From Spirochaetota bacterium (GTDB lineage: Bacteria > Spirochaetota > Spirochaetia > SZUA-6): 64,000 nt of DNA. The translations under genes and the position numbers were made by a program. The DNA lies in NCBI GenBank assembly GCA_013151965.1, contig JAADHF010000126.1, positions 1 through 64,000 of the forward strand. Direction: 5' to 3'. Under the pieces are notes generated by a model. It did not search any database. It was not told the DNA's origin and worked only from the letters and a program-made list of their open reading frames with translations. Positions 56,043-64,000 of the stretch are shown piece after piece (positions within the stretch are counted from its first letter, which is position 1; every line of letters starts with the position of its first letter).

Positions 56043-57907
56043 GAGACCCTTTTTCACAATCAAATGCAGACAAGTCATCAAAACGCCGTATTTATACGGT
56101 TGTTGTGTTAATTGCGGGAACATTTTTACTCTATGCCATATATCTGTTCAACCTTCAGATTGTAAAAGGCTTTGTATATAAGAAGAAAGCGAAAGAAGTA
56201 ACACAGCGTGAAATTATAATTCCTGCACAGAGGGGAGAGATATACGACAGGAACTACAATCTTCCCCTTGTTGAAAACATCGAATCATTTGCAGTGGATA
56301 TTACACCCGGAGAAATACCGAATAAATTAAGAAATAAAATTTATGATAGAATATGCAAGCTGCTTGATATCAGGAAAAGTTTAATCTTAAAAAAGGTGCC
56401 GCCTAAATATTATCATCTGTATCAGCCCATAGAAATAAAAAGCGGCGTGAGTTACGGCAAAATTGCATACCTCGCAGAACATATAGACGAATTTCCGGGT
56501 ATATCATGGCGTAATAAACCTATCAGAAAATACCGTTCTCCGAAATCACTTTCACATATCCTGGGTTATGTGGGAAATATAACAAATGAGGAACTTCAGA
56601 TACTATACAACCAGGGCTACAGTCCCGGGACAATATTGGGGAAAAGCGGAATAGAAAAAGAGTACGATGAAATGCTGAGAGGTAAAGTCGGAAAAAAATT
56701 CAAAATCGTAGATGTTAAAGAGAGAACATTAAAGGAAAAATATGTCGGTGAAGTCGATCCTGTGCCCGGGAAAAATATTGTACTTACAATAGATAGAGAT
56801 ATCCAGATACTCTCTGAAAAGGCATTGGGACCGAGAATAGGTTCTGTGATCGTTCTGAAACCGGCAACAGGGGAAGTGCTTGCAATGGTTTCCTATCCCT
56901 GGTTCGATTCGAATATTTTTTCCAGGGAAGGAAGTGAAGAGCTTTATAAGAAACTTTCGTTAAACCCGGCTTCACCGTTTATCAACAGAGCAATTCAATC
57001 TGCATATCCGCCTGCATCGGCATTTAAAATGGTCATGACAACCGCATTTATAGAGGAGAAACCGAATGCCGTTACAACTACTTTTGTCTGCACCGGTTCA
57101 TTTAAGTATGGCGACAGAGTATTCCACGACTGGAAAAAAACGGGCCATGGAAAACTTGATCTCTTCGGCGGACTTGCACAGTCATGCGATGTTTATTTTT
57201 ATAATGTTGGTCTGCAGTTAGGGGTGGAGAGAATTATTTCTTATTCGAGAGATTTCGGATTAGGACGACGTTCGGGAATAGATCTGCCCGGTGAAGTATC
57301 CGGCTTTGTTCCCACACCCGAATGGAAGGAAAAAGTGCACCATATGAAATGGCTTGGCGGCGATACTATTAATCTTTCCATAGGACAGGGTTATATAACT
57401 GTTTCTCCTCTACAAATGGCAGATATCGTAGCCATGATTGTAAATGAAGGGACAATCTATAAACCCCGTCTGTTAAAGGAAGTACGTGATCCGGTATCGG
57501 GAAGGGTGTTGATAATAAAAAAACCCGACGTTCTTCATACCTCTCATATCAAGAAGAGCACGTTTAAACTTGTACAGCAGGCAATGCGCGGTGTAATTAC
57601 GAAGGGCACGGCACATGTTGTTATCACTACCAAAGCTGTGGAATCGGCAGGCAAAACAGGTACAAGCCAGACCGGTATAAAAGACAGATTTCACTCATGG
57701 TTCGCTGCATATGCACCGTACAAAACGGATAATCCCGAAGACAGAATTGTAGTAGTAGTAATGGTGGAAGCTGCAAACAAATGGGAATGGTGGGCTCCGA
57801 AAGCTGCAAATATAATTCTGCAGGGTATATTTGCACATCAGAATTTCGAAGATGCGGTAACAACACTGAACCCATGGTATATAAGAGGTATAAGGGGATT
57901 CAATTGA
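56039..57907 (+). CDS. mrdA: Penicillin-binding protein 2
   Basis: PAQRGEIYDRNYNLPLVENI; SAYPPASAFKMVMTTA; SQSCDVYFYNVG-type motif; AGKTGTSQTG; GTG start overlapping mreD stop. Confidence 0.96.
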   Translation: MRDPFSQSNADKSSKRRIYTVVVLIAGTFLLYAIYLFNLQIVKGFVYKKKAKEVTQREIIIPAQRGEIYDRNYNLPLVENIESFAVDITPGEIPNKLRNKIYDRICKLLDIRKSLILKKVPPKYYHLYQPIEIKSGVSYGKIAYLAEHIDEFPGISWRNKPIRKYRSPKSLSHILGYVGNITNEELQILYNQGYSPGTILGKSGIEKEYDEMLRGKVGKKFKIVDVKERTLKEKYVGEVDPVPGKNIVLTIDRDIQILSEKALGPRIGSVIVLKPATGEVLAMVSYPWFDSNIFSREGSEELYKKLSLNPASPFINRAIQSAYPPASAFKMVMTTAFIEEKPNAVTTTFVCTGSFKYGDRVFHDWKKTGHGKLDLFGGLAQSCDVYFYNVGLQLGVERIISYSRDFGLGRRSGIDLPGEVSGFVPTPEWKEKVHHMKWLGGDTINLSIGQGYITVSPLQMADIVAMIVNEGTIYKPRLLKEVRDPVSGRVLIIKKPDVLHTSHIKKSTFKLVQQAMRGVITKGTAHVVITTKAVESAGKTGTSQTGIKDRFHSWFAAYAPYKTDNPEDRIVVVVMVEAANKWEWWAPKAANIILQGIFAHQNFEDAVTTLNPWYIRGIRGFN

Positions 57908-59214
57908 GGCGTTTCTCATTAATAGGTTTTGATATTTTACTGTTTGCTGCTGTATCTGCTTTAATCGTTATCGGTATTTTATTTATATATTCAAGCGGCG
58001 TTACCTCTACCGGAGTTATCGTCTCCAATGAATATATAAAACAGATAATCTGGGCGGTAACAGGTCTGCTGCTCTTTTTTATTTTCTCCTATATTTCCTA
58101 TGAACGGTACAGATATCTTTCGGTATATATTTATATTTTTACTATAGTTCTGCTTCTCATAACACCTTTTATCGGAAGAGAGGTAAATGGTGCTCATTCA
58201 TGGCTCGGATTCAGGGATATAGGAATACAGCCGTCGGAATTCGGCAAACTGAGTATAATTCTGTTTTTAGGCTACTACTTCACCTCTGTCGGTAAAGATA
58301 TCAGAAAATTATCCAAATTCCTCGTCGGTTTTGCGATAGTTCTGCTGCCCATGTTTCTTATATTACTGCAACCCGATATAGGGACTGCAATCGTTTATTT
58401 TCCTATATTTCTATTCATGGCTTTTATCAGCGGAGCTGCCCTGAGCCATATCATGTTTCTTGTTCTGGCATCCGGGCTGTCAGCGGTGCTTATATCACTC
58501 TCTGCCATCAGGGATTATATTCTTTCAGACGGACATCCATTGCTCAGGCTTTTATCGGACTCTGCAACAAACAATTATTTTCTGATTTCCATGGCAGTTA
58601 TTTTAATGATTGCGGTTTTGGGCTACTTTCTGTTTAAAAGGAAATATTTTTACTGGATAGGTTATAGTTCGCTGATGTTTCTGATTTCTTTATTAGCCGG
58701 CGCGGGTGCTCATCGTTTTATGAAGAATTATCAGATCATGCGGCTGATCATTTTTCTTAAACCCGATATAGACCCGCGGGGTTCGGGCTGGAATATAATA
58801 CAATCGATTACTGCAGTAGGTTCCGGCGGTTTCTGGGGAAAGGGTTTTTTACACGGAACTCAGAGTCACTACAGATTTTTACCGCAGCAGAGCACGGATT
58901 TTATCTTTTCCATTCTTGCGGAAGAATGGGGCTTTATCGGCTGTATTCTTGTTTTTATCCTGTTTCTGATTATTCTGCTTCGGGGAATATATGTTGTGTA
59001 CAAATCGCGGGATAATTATGCTATTTTAATAGGTTCCGGGATTGTAGGCATGATTTTTTTTCACATCATGGTAAATATCGGCATGGCTGTCGGGATAATG
59101 CCCATTACAGGTATACCGCTTTTCTTTCTCTCATACGGCGGCTCTTCACTGTGGACGGCACTTATTAGTGTTGCAGTTCTTAATAATATTAATATGCACA
59201 GAAGAATATTTTAA
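57904..59214 (+). CDS. rodA: RodA (FtsW/RodA/SpoVE family)
   Basis: PFIGREVNGAHSWLGFRDIGIQPSEFGKLSIILFLGYY; TDFIFSILAEEWGFIG; TGIPLFFLSYGGSSLW; TTG start near pbp2 stop preferred over track start 57781. Confidence 0.95.
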   Translation: MRRFSLIGFDILLFAAVSALIVIGILFIYSSGVTSTGVIVSNEYIKQIIWAVTGLLLFFIFSYISYERYRYLSVYIYIFTIVLLLITPFIGREVNGAHSWLGFRDIGIQPSEFGKLSIILFLGYYFTSVGKDIRKLSKFLVGFAIVLLPMFLILLQPDIGTAIVYFPIFLFMAFISGAALSHIMFLVLASGLSAVLISLSAIRDYILSDGHPLLRLLSDSATNNYFLISMAVILMIAVLGYFLFKRKYFYWIGYSSLMFLISLLAGAGAHRFMKNYQIMRLIIFLKPDIDPRGSGWNIIQSITAVGSGGFWGKGFLHGTQSHYRFLPQQSTDFIFSILAEEWGFIGCILVFILFLIILLRGIYVVYKSRDNYAILIGSGIVGMIFFHIMVNIGMAVGIMPITGIPLFFLSYGGSSLWTALISVAVLNNINMHRRIF

Positions 59215-59215
59215 A

Positions 59216-61687
59216 GTGAATAAAAGAATAGACGAAAATATCATAATTAATATTCTAAACAGGGTGCAGAAACCGGGAAGATACTCGGGCGGCGAATACG
59301 GGTCGGGAAGATATTTTAATTCTAGAGCACTTAATATAGTTATTTCCTATCCGGACCTGTATGAGATTGGAATGTCCAATCTGTCCGTGAAAATTCTTTA
59401 CAATCTGTACAACAGCTTTAAGAATGTTGCATGCGAAAGAGTTTTTGCGCCTGCACCCGATTTTGAAGAAGAATTAAGAAAAAATAATATACCCCTTTTT
59501 TCTCTGGAATCGAGGATACCGCTATCGGAATTTGATATTATAGGGTTTTCCGTTGGTTATGAACTTAATTTTACAAATATTCTGGCGATTTTAGAGCTCG
59601 GCGGGATACCGCCTGTTACTTCCGAACGCAGTGATAACGACCCTGTAGTTATTTTAGGCGGTCCTGCTCTGATAAACCCTGTGCCGTACGGCTCATTTGC
59701 AGACTGTGTTTTTATGGGTGAAGCGGAAGGCTGGAGTACGGAAATGATTCCGGCTCTTGCAGAGTTAAAATCCGCCGGGGCGAACCGCAGAGAAATACTT
59801 TATGCACTGCGTTTAAGTCCCTATATATGGTTTAAAGAAAAGGGTGAAAACACAAAACGGGAAATATGGAACGGCTTTGGGAAGGGTGCTGTATTACCGT
59901 CTTTAGTCTCGAATATATCTACGGTTCAGGATCACGGAGTTGTGGAGATTATGCGCGGATGCCCCCACAACTGCCGCTTCTGTTCCGCCTCTTCTTTTTA
60001 CAGGCCCTATAGAGAAATTGATTTTAAAGATGTTATTGAGCAGATTGATTATCAGATTTTACAATGCGGGTACCGCGAAGTTACATTGTCTTCTCTTTCT
60101 ACCGGAGATTATCATGGTGTTTTTGAACTTATACAGTTACTGAATGAACGGTACCTGAATTTAGGGGTTTCATTTTCTCTGCCCTCCCTGCGTATCAATA
60201 CATTTACACTTGATCTTTTATCCGAGGTATCTGCAGTCAGGAGGAGCGGCCTGACCTTTGCCGTGGAAACCCCGCGGGCAGAATGGCAGGCAGGAGTTAA
60301 TAAGATAGTATCTCTCGATAAAACAATAGAGGTACTGAGAAAAGCAAAAAAACTTGGGTGGAGAAATGCAAAATTCTACTTTATGATAGGATTACCGTTT
60401 TCGGATAAAAATAAGAGAAATGCAGATGAATCGGAATATATAACGGAATTTATAAATCATATTTATAAAGAAGTTCATATGGATCTTAATGTGAATGTTT
60501 CAACATTTATTCCCAAGGCGCAAACACCGTTTCAATGGGCGTCACAATTAGATGAAACAAAAGCGATGGAATTGATACATAATATAAAAAGAGAGGTTAT
60601 ATCAAAGAGGATTAAAATAAGATACCACTCTACGTTTCTGTCGTTCCTGGAAGGAATTATATCACGCGGCGGCGACAGAGCCGGCTGGCTGTTTTATGAA
60701 GCTTTTAAAGCCGGGGCAAGGCTGGATGCATGGGATGACTTTATTAATAAGGAACTGTGGTTTAAAATCATTAAAGACGCACACTGGAAGGTACGGGAAG
60801 AAACATGCAGGGAAAGGGAGAAAAATGAGATTTTACCCTGGGATAAAATTAAAATCGGAGTCTCGAAATCTTATCTTTTTCGTGAATATGAAAAATCAAA
60901 AAAAGGTGTAATGACGCCTGATTGTGCGGAGGAATGCTCTGTTCCGTGCGGTGTGTGTAATAAAAAAATAGGCGTAAAACCGGGAAGTTCGGAAAAGAGA
61001 AATATTTCTCCGTTGTCTTTACCTATGGATAATGTTTCCCTGGTTCTTATTTCCTTTAAAAAAACAGAACGTGCAAAATACCTTTCTCATCTCGATCTGA
61101 TGACAATTTTTGACAGAAGTTTTTTAAGAGCGGGATTTTTTCCTGTATTATCCGAAGGTTTTAATCCGAAGGCGAAGATGGAATTTGCAAGTCCCCTTTC
61201 CCTCGGTATTTCCTCGTTCGAAGAAATTATGTCTGCAAAACTCTTTAACTATACCGGCAGAGATAATTTTATGGAAAAAATAAACAGGGTACTGCCGCAG
61301 GGCCTGGCGGTAACCGATGTAAAACCTCTTAAAGAAACAGGTACTCGAAAAAAAAGGAAATCTTTGATGTCGCTTTTCTGGGGTTCTGTTTTCCGGATAA
61401 TCTGCGGCACGAAAAAGAAACAGAAAATATTTATGAAGTTTAAAGGAAAACAGAGCGATTATTCATCGATAATTTCCCTGGCAGAAGAGGAACAGGGTTT
61501 TACGGTGAAATTAAAACAGCAGGAAAAGGGAAATAAGAATATTATAAAGTTATTCGGAGAGATAACAGGATCGGAACCATTCTGCAATGAGATCTCAATA
61601 ACAAGAATTATAACCCTTGCAAAGGATCCGGATAAAAATCCTGTTCCTTATTTTGAACTATTTGCATCTTCCTCAGATTTTACCTGA
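59216..61687 (+). CDS. Radical SAM protein with C-terminal DUF2344-like domain (TIGR03960-like)
   Basis: VEIMRGCPHNCRFCSASSFYRPYRE; LSSLSTGDY; C-terminal KTERAKYLSHLDLMTIFDRSFLRAGFFPVLSEGFNPKAKMEFASPLSLGISS. Confidence 0.92.
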   Translation: MNKRIDENIIINILNRVQKPGRYSGGEYGSGRYFNSRALNIVISYPDLYEIGMSNLSVKILYNLYNSFKNVACERVFAPAPDFEEELRKNNIPLFSLESRIPLSEFDIIGFSVGYELNFTNILAILELGGIPPVTSERSDNDPVVILGGPALINPVPYGSFADCVFMGEAEGWSTEMIPALAELKSAGANRREILYALRLSPYIWFKEKGENTKREIWNGFGKGAVLPSLVSNISTVQDHGVVEIMRGCPHNCRFCSASSFYRPYREIDFKDVIEQIDYQILQCGYREVTLSSLSTGDYHGVFELIQLLNERYLNLGVSFSLPSLRINTFTLDLLSEVSAVRRSGLTFAVETPRAEWQAGVNKIVSLDKTIEVLRKAKKLGWRNAKFYFMIGLPFSDKNKRNADESEYITEFINHIYKEVHMDLNVNVSTFIPKAQTPFQWASQLDETKAMELIHNIKREVISKRIKIRYHSTFLSFLEGIISRGGDRAGWLFYEAFKAGARLDAWDDFINKELWFKIIKDAHWKVREETCREREKNEILPWDKIKIGVSKSYLFREYEKSKKGVMTPDCAEECSVPCGVCNKKIGVKPGSSEKRNISPLSLPMDNVSLVLISFKKTERAKYLSHLDLMTIFDRSFLRAGFFPVLSEGFNPKAKMEFASPLSLGISSFEEIMSAKLFNYTGRDNFMEKINRVLPQGLAVTDVKPLKETGTRKKRKSLMSLFWGSVFRIICGTKKKQKIFMKFKGKQSDYSSIISLAEEEQGFTVKLKQQEKGNKNIIKLFGEITGSEPFCNEISITRIITLAKDPDKNPVPYFELFASSSDFT

Positions 61688-62463
61688 TTCCAGAGAGTAT
61701 CCATGGTGTCTGTTTCTGTATTTTCAATTTTAACCCCCATTGCTTTTATTTTTTTTTCAACTTCCTGAAATCTTCGTATAAATTTTTCATTTGTTCTGTT
61801 AAGTGCAAGGGACGGGTCTATTTTATAGGATCTTGCAAGGTTTACCATGGTAAAAAACAGGTCCCCGAATTCTTCTTCGGTCCTTTTATTATTTTCGATT
61901 TCAAGTGCATTTATTAATTCCAATTCCTCTTCTTTTAGTTTGTCCCAGATTTTTTCTGCAGATTTCCAGTCGAACCCTATTTTTGATACTTTTTTCTGAA
62001 TTTCCAGTGCTCTCTCTAAAGGAGGGAGCGAGCGGGGAACCCTCTCTAATATCGAGTTTTTGTTATTCTTCCCCTCAACCTTTTCCTTGATTTGATTCCA
62101 CTGATCGATTATTTGCTTTACGGAACCTATCTTTGTATTTCCGAAAACATGCGGGTGTCTTCTTATAAGTTTTTCGGAAATCTCATCGAGTACCTCTTCT
62201 ATGGAAAAAGAGCTTTCCTCTTCCTTCATTTCCGTAATCATAGTAACGAGAAGGTAAATATCTCCGAGCTCTTCGCGCAGATTGGCATCGTCCCCGTTAT
62301 CTATTGCATCCACGCACTCATAGGATTCCTCTATCAGGTTGCCCCGTATTGTCTCAGGGCTCTGCTCCCTGTCCCAGTTACAGCCTCCCGGTGAACGCAG
62401 TCTTTTCACTATCCGGTAGAGCCTGTAAAATGATTCCTTGACAGCAGTTTCTTTTTCCTTCAT
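61648..62463 (-). CDS. mazG: Nucleoside triphosphate pyrophosphohydrolase MazG
   Basis: LRSPGGCNWDREQSPETIRGNLIEESYECVDAID; LREELGDIYLLVTMI; EEFGDLFFTMVNLAR. Confidence 0.96.
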   Translation of the reverse strand: MKEKETAVKESFYRLYRIVKRLRSPGGCNWDREQSPETIRGNLIEESYECVDAIDNGDDANLREELGDIYLLVTMITEMKEEESSFSIEEVLDEISEKLIRRHPHVFGNTKIGSVKQIIDQWNQIKEKVEGKNNKNSILERVPRSLPPLERALEIQKKVSKIGFDWKSAEKIWDKLKEEELELINALEIENNKRTEEEFGDLFFTMVNLARSYKIDPSLALNRTNEKFIRRFQEVEKKIKAMGVKIENTETDTMDTLWNQVKSEEDANSSK

Positions 62464-62621
62464 AAAAATATCCCGTTTGTAAAATATCTCTGATTAATAA
62501 CATGTTAACTGAACTCTGACAAGCTCCGGCATGTTTATATAAAAATATTTTAAACCGTCTTGCTTAAAATACATATTATTGCTATGATACTATGTAAATA
62601 ACATTACAAATGAGAGGTTCT

Positions 62622-63593
62622 ATGATTTCGCCGTCTCTTAAGAATGAACTTATAGAAATTATTGCGCTTGGTTTTAATACAAAGGAGATTGATGAGGTCG
62701 GCAATCTTCTCTATTCATCCTACAATTCCAATAAAATTTCAGGAAAAGCTGCGCATATTTCTATTTCTTCAAGGAAAAGTGCAAAAGTACTTGTAGAGTA
62801 TTCGGAGCTAAACAACAATATGCCTCAGCTTATCAAGCTGATTGTCGAGCTGGACGGCGGAATTATTTTAGGCAGGCATATCAAAATTGAAGGCATCGAG
62901 ATATTTCTTAACCAGCTTGCACGGGAAGGTCTTGTGTATGATTTTCATAAGAGAAAACTTCTTCGAAAGGATAAAGATGTCGAAGAAATGCTTAACTGGG
63001 GTTCGTTAAAGAATGGAAGAATATACGATGCGACCATAATGAGCATTGACATAGCGGGGAATTCCATACTTGTAAGGAAGTACGGCATAAAAAAAATGGA
63101 AAATGTCTATTTTAAGCTCTGGAATTTTTTAAAAATGAGACTAAAGGAATACAACGGAAGAATATGGTCGTGGGCGGGTGATGGCGGGATACTCGCTTTC
63201 GTATTTAAAAATCATCAGGAAAGGGGAACTATGTGCGGACTTGAAATACAGAGCCTCATGTCTATTTTTAACCTGCGCGTTAATTTTCCCGGGCCGGAGA
63301 GAATTAATTTACGAATTGCACTGGATACGGGAAGAGTAAAATTTTATAACGACACCGGAAAAATTGTCTCCGAAGTAATAAACTATGCGGCCCATCTCGA
63401 AAAGAAAGGTACGGAACCCGGCAAGGTTACCATCTCCGGAAAACTTCACGGCTTTCTTTCCCGGAATATTTATGATCTTTTTAAACCTGCAGGTATTTTT
63501 GAGGATAAAGATTGTTTTTCCACCTCTTTAAGGCTGGATAATATTCTATCGCTTTCCGGGATACAGGCGGATAGAATTAAAGATTATGCTTAA
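62622..63593 (+). CDS. Class III nucleotidyl cyclase-like protein with uncharacterised N-terminal domain
   Basis: MSIDIAGNSILVRKYG (metal Asp 1), WAGDGGILAF (metal Asp 2), VSEVINYAAHLEKKG; SD gagagg before ATG 62622. Confidence 0.7.
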   Translation: MISPSLKNELIEIIALGFNTKEIDEVGNLLYSSYNSNKISGKAAHISISSRKSAKVLVEYSELNNNMPQLIKLIVELDGGIILGRHIKIEGIEIFLNQLAREGLVYDFHKRKLLRKDKDVEEMLNWGSLKNGRIYDATIMSIDIAGNSILVRKYGIKKMENVYFKLWNFLKMRLKEYNGRIWSWAGDGGILAFVFKNHQERGTMCGLEIQSLMSIFNLRVNFPGPERINLRIALDTGRVKFYNDTGKIVSEVINYAAHLEKKGTEPGKVTISGKLHGFLSRNIYDLFKPAGIFEDKDCFSTSLRLDNILSLSGIQADRIKDYA

Positions 63594-63684
63594 ATACGCC
63601 TTCGTATAAGATAAGTTTATAATATTTTAATTGAAAAATTCTCTGCAAAAGTTTACCTTTTTTAAAAGAACAGAGGAGGGATGT

Positions 63685-64000
63685 ATGGTTGATTTCCATG
63701 ACCGGTCTTTTAGAAATATGTTCAGGGAATACGATCTTCGCGGCAGAGTTAATGAAAAGGAATTAAGCACGGAATCCGTATTTAAAATCGCAAGGGCTTT
63801 CGGGCAGTTACTGCAGAAAAGAAACATAAAAGATGTTGTCATAGGGTATGATAACCGTAAAACATCCTTTGAATTTAAAAACTCCGCGGTAACGGGACTT
63901 CTCAGTACAGGATGCAATGTGATCGATATAGGATTAACACTCAGTCCTGTTCTGTATTATGCCCAGCATTTCTACAGTATAAAAGGCGGTCTCATGATAA
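63685..64000 (+). CDS. Phosphomannomutase/phosphoglucomutase (3' truncated by window edge)
   Basis: MVDFHDRSFRNMFREYDLRGRVNEKELSTESVFKIARAFGQLL...VVIGYDNRKTS; SD gaggaggg; not listed in the ORF track. Confidence 0.88.
   Translation, partial: MVDFHDRSFRNMFREYDLRGRVNEKELSTESVFKIARAFGQLLQKRNIKDVVIGYDNRKTSFEFKNSAVTGLLSTGCNVIDIGLTLSPVLYYAQHFYSIKGGLMI

Noticed and set aside
1-64000. CRISPR array, prophage, transposon, defence island or biosynthetic cluster
   Set aside because: No spaced direct repeats, integrase/transposase, terminal repeats or clustered biosynthetic genes seen; gene content is predominantly housekeeping

Overview
This 64 kb window is a mostly housekeeping chromosomal segment of a spirochaete. 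The assignment rests on a FlaB flagellin, a PUR-alpha-type protein like Borrelia BpuR, a short SMC with no recognisable hinge, and the mreBCD-pbp2-rodA and ffh-rpsP-khpA-rimM-trmD-rplS clusters. I call about 60 protein genes, three tRNAs (Gly-TCC, Thr-TGT, Tyr-GTA) and a class A RNase P RNA. I also call one 45-codon gene that is missing from the ORF track. I saw no mobile element, phage, CRISPR array or obvious defence island. The most interesting signals are regulatory or architectural. (1) The flaB leader carries a perfect 7-bp hairpin presenting AGGA in its loop, matching the CsrA ligand ACARGGAUGU, between a sigma28-type promoter and the Shine-Dalgarno. (2) Four genes (SAM methyltransferase, coaD, cca, a small membrane protein) have a promoter -10 ending only 7-11 nt before the ATG and no Shine-Dalgarno, suggesting leaderless mRNAs. 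(3) A second methionine aminopeptidase seems to start at a non-canonical ATT codon. (4) There are two very large, repeat-built envelope proteins: 12 chitobiase-like modules plus a beta-helix, and a PorV-like/FlgD-Ig/OmpA protein with an ABABAB super-repeat. (5) A nucleotidyl-cyclase-like protein lacks the usual transition-state Arg. (6) FliK-like, FlhB-C-like and HD-GYP genes follow the ribosomal cluster. All calls come from reading the sequence and ORF track; no searches were run.
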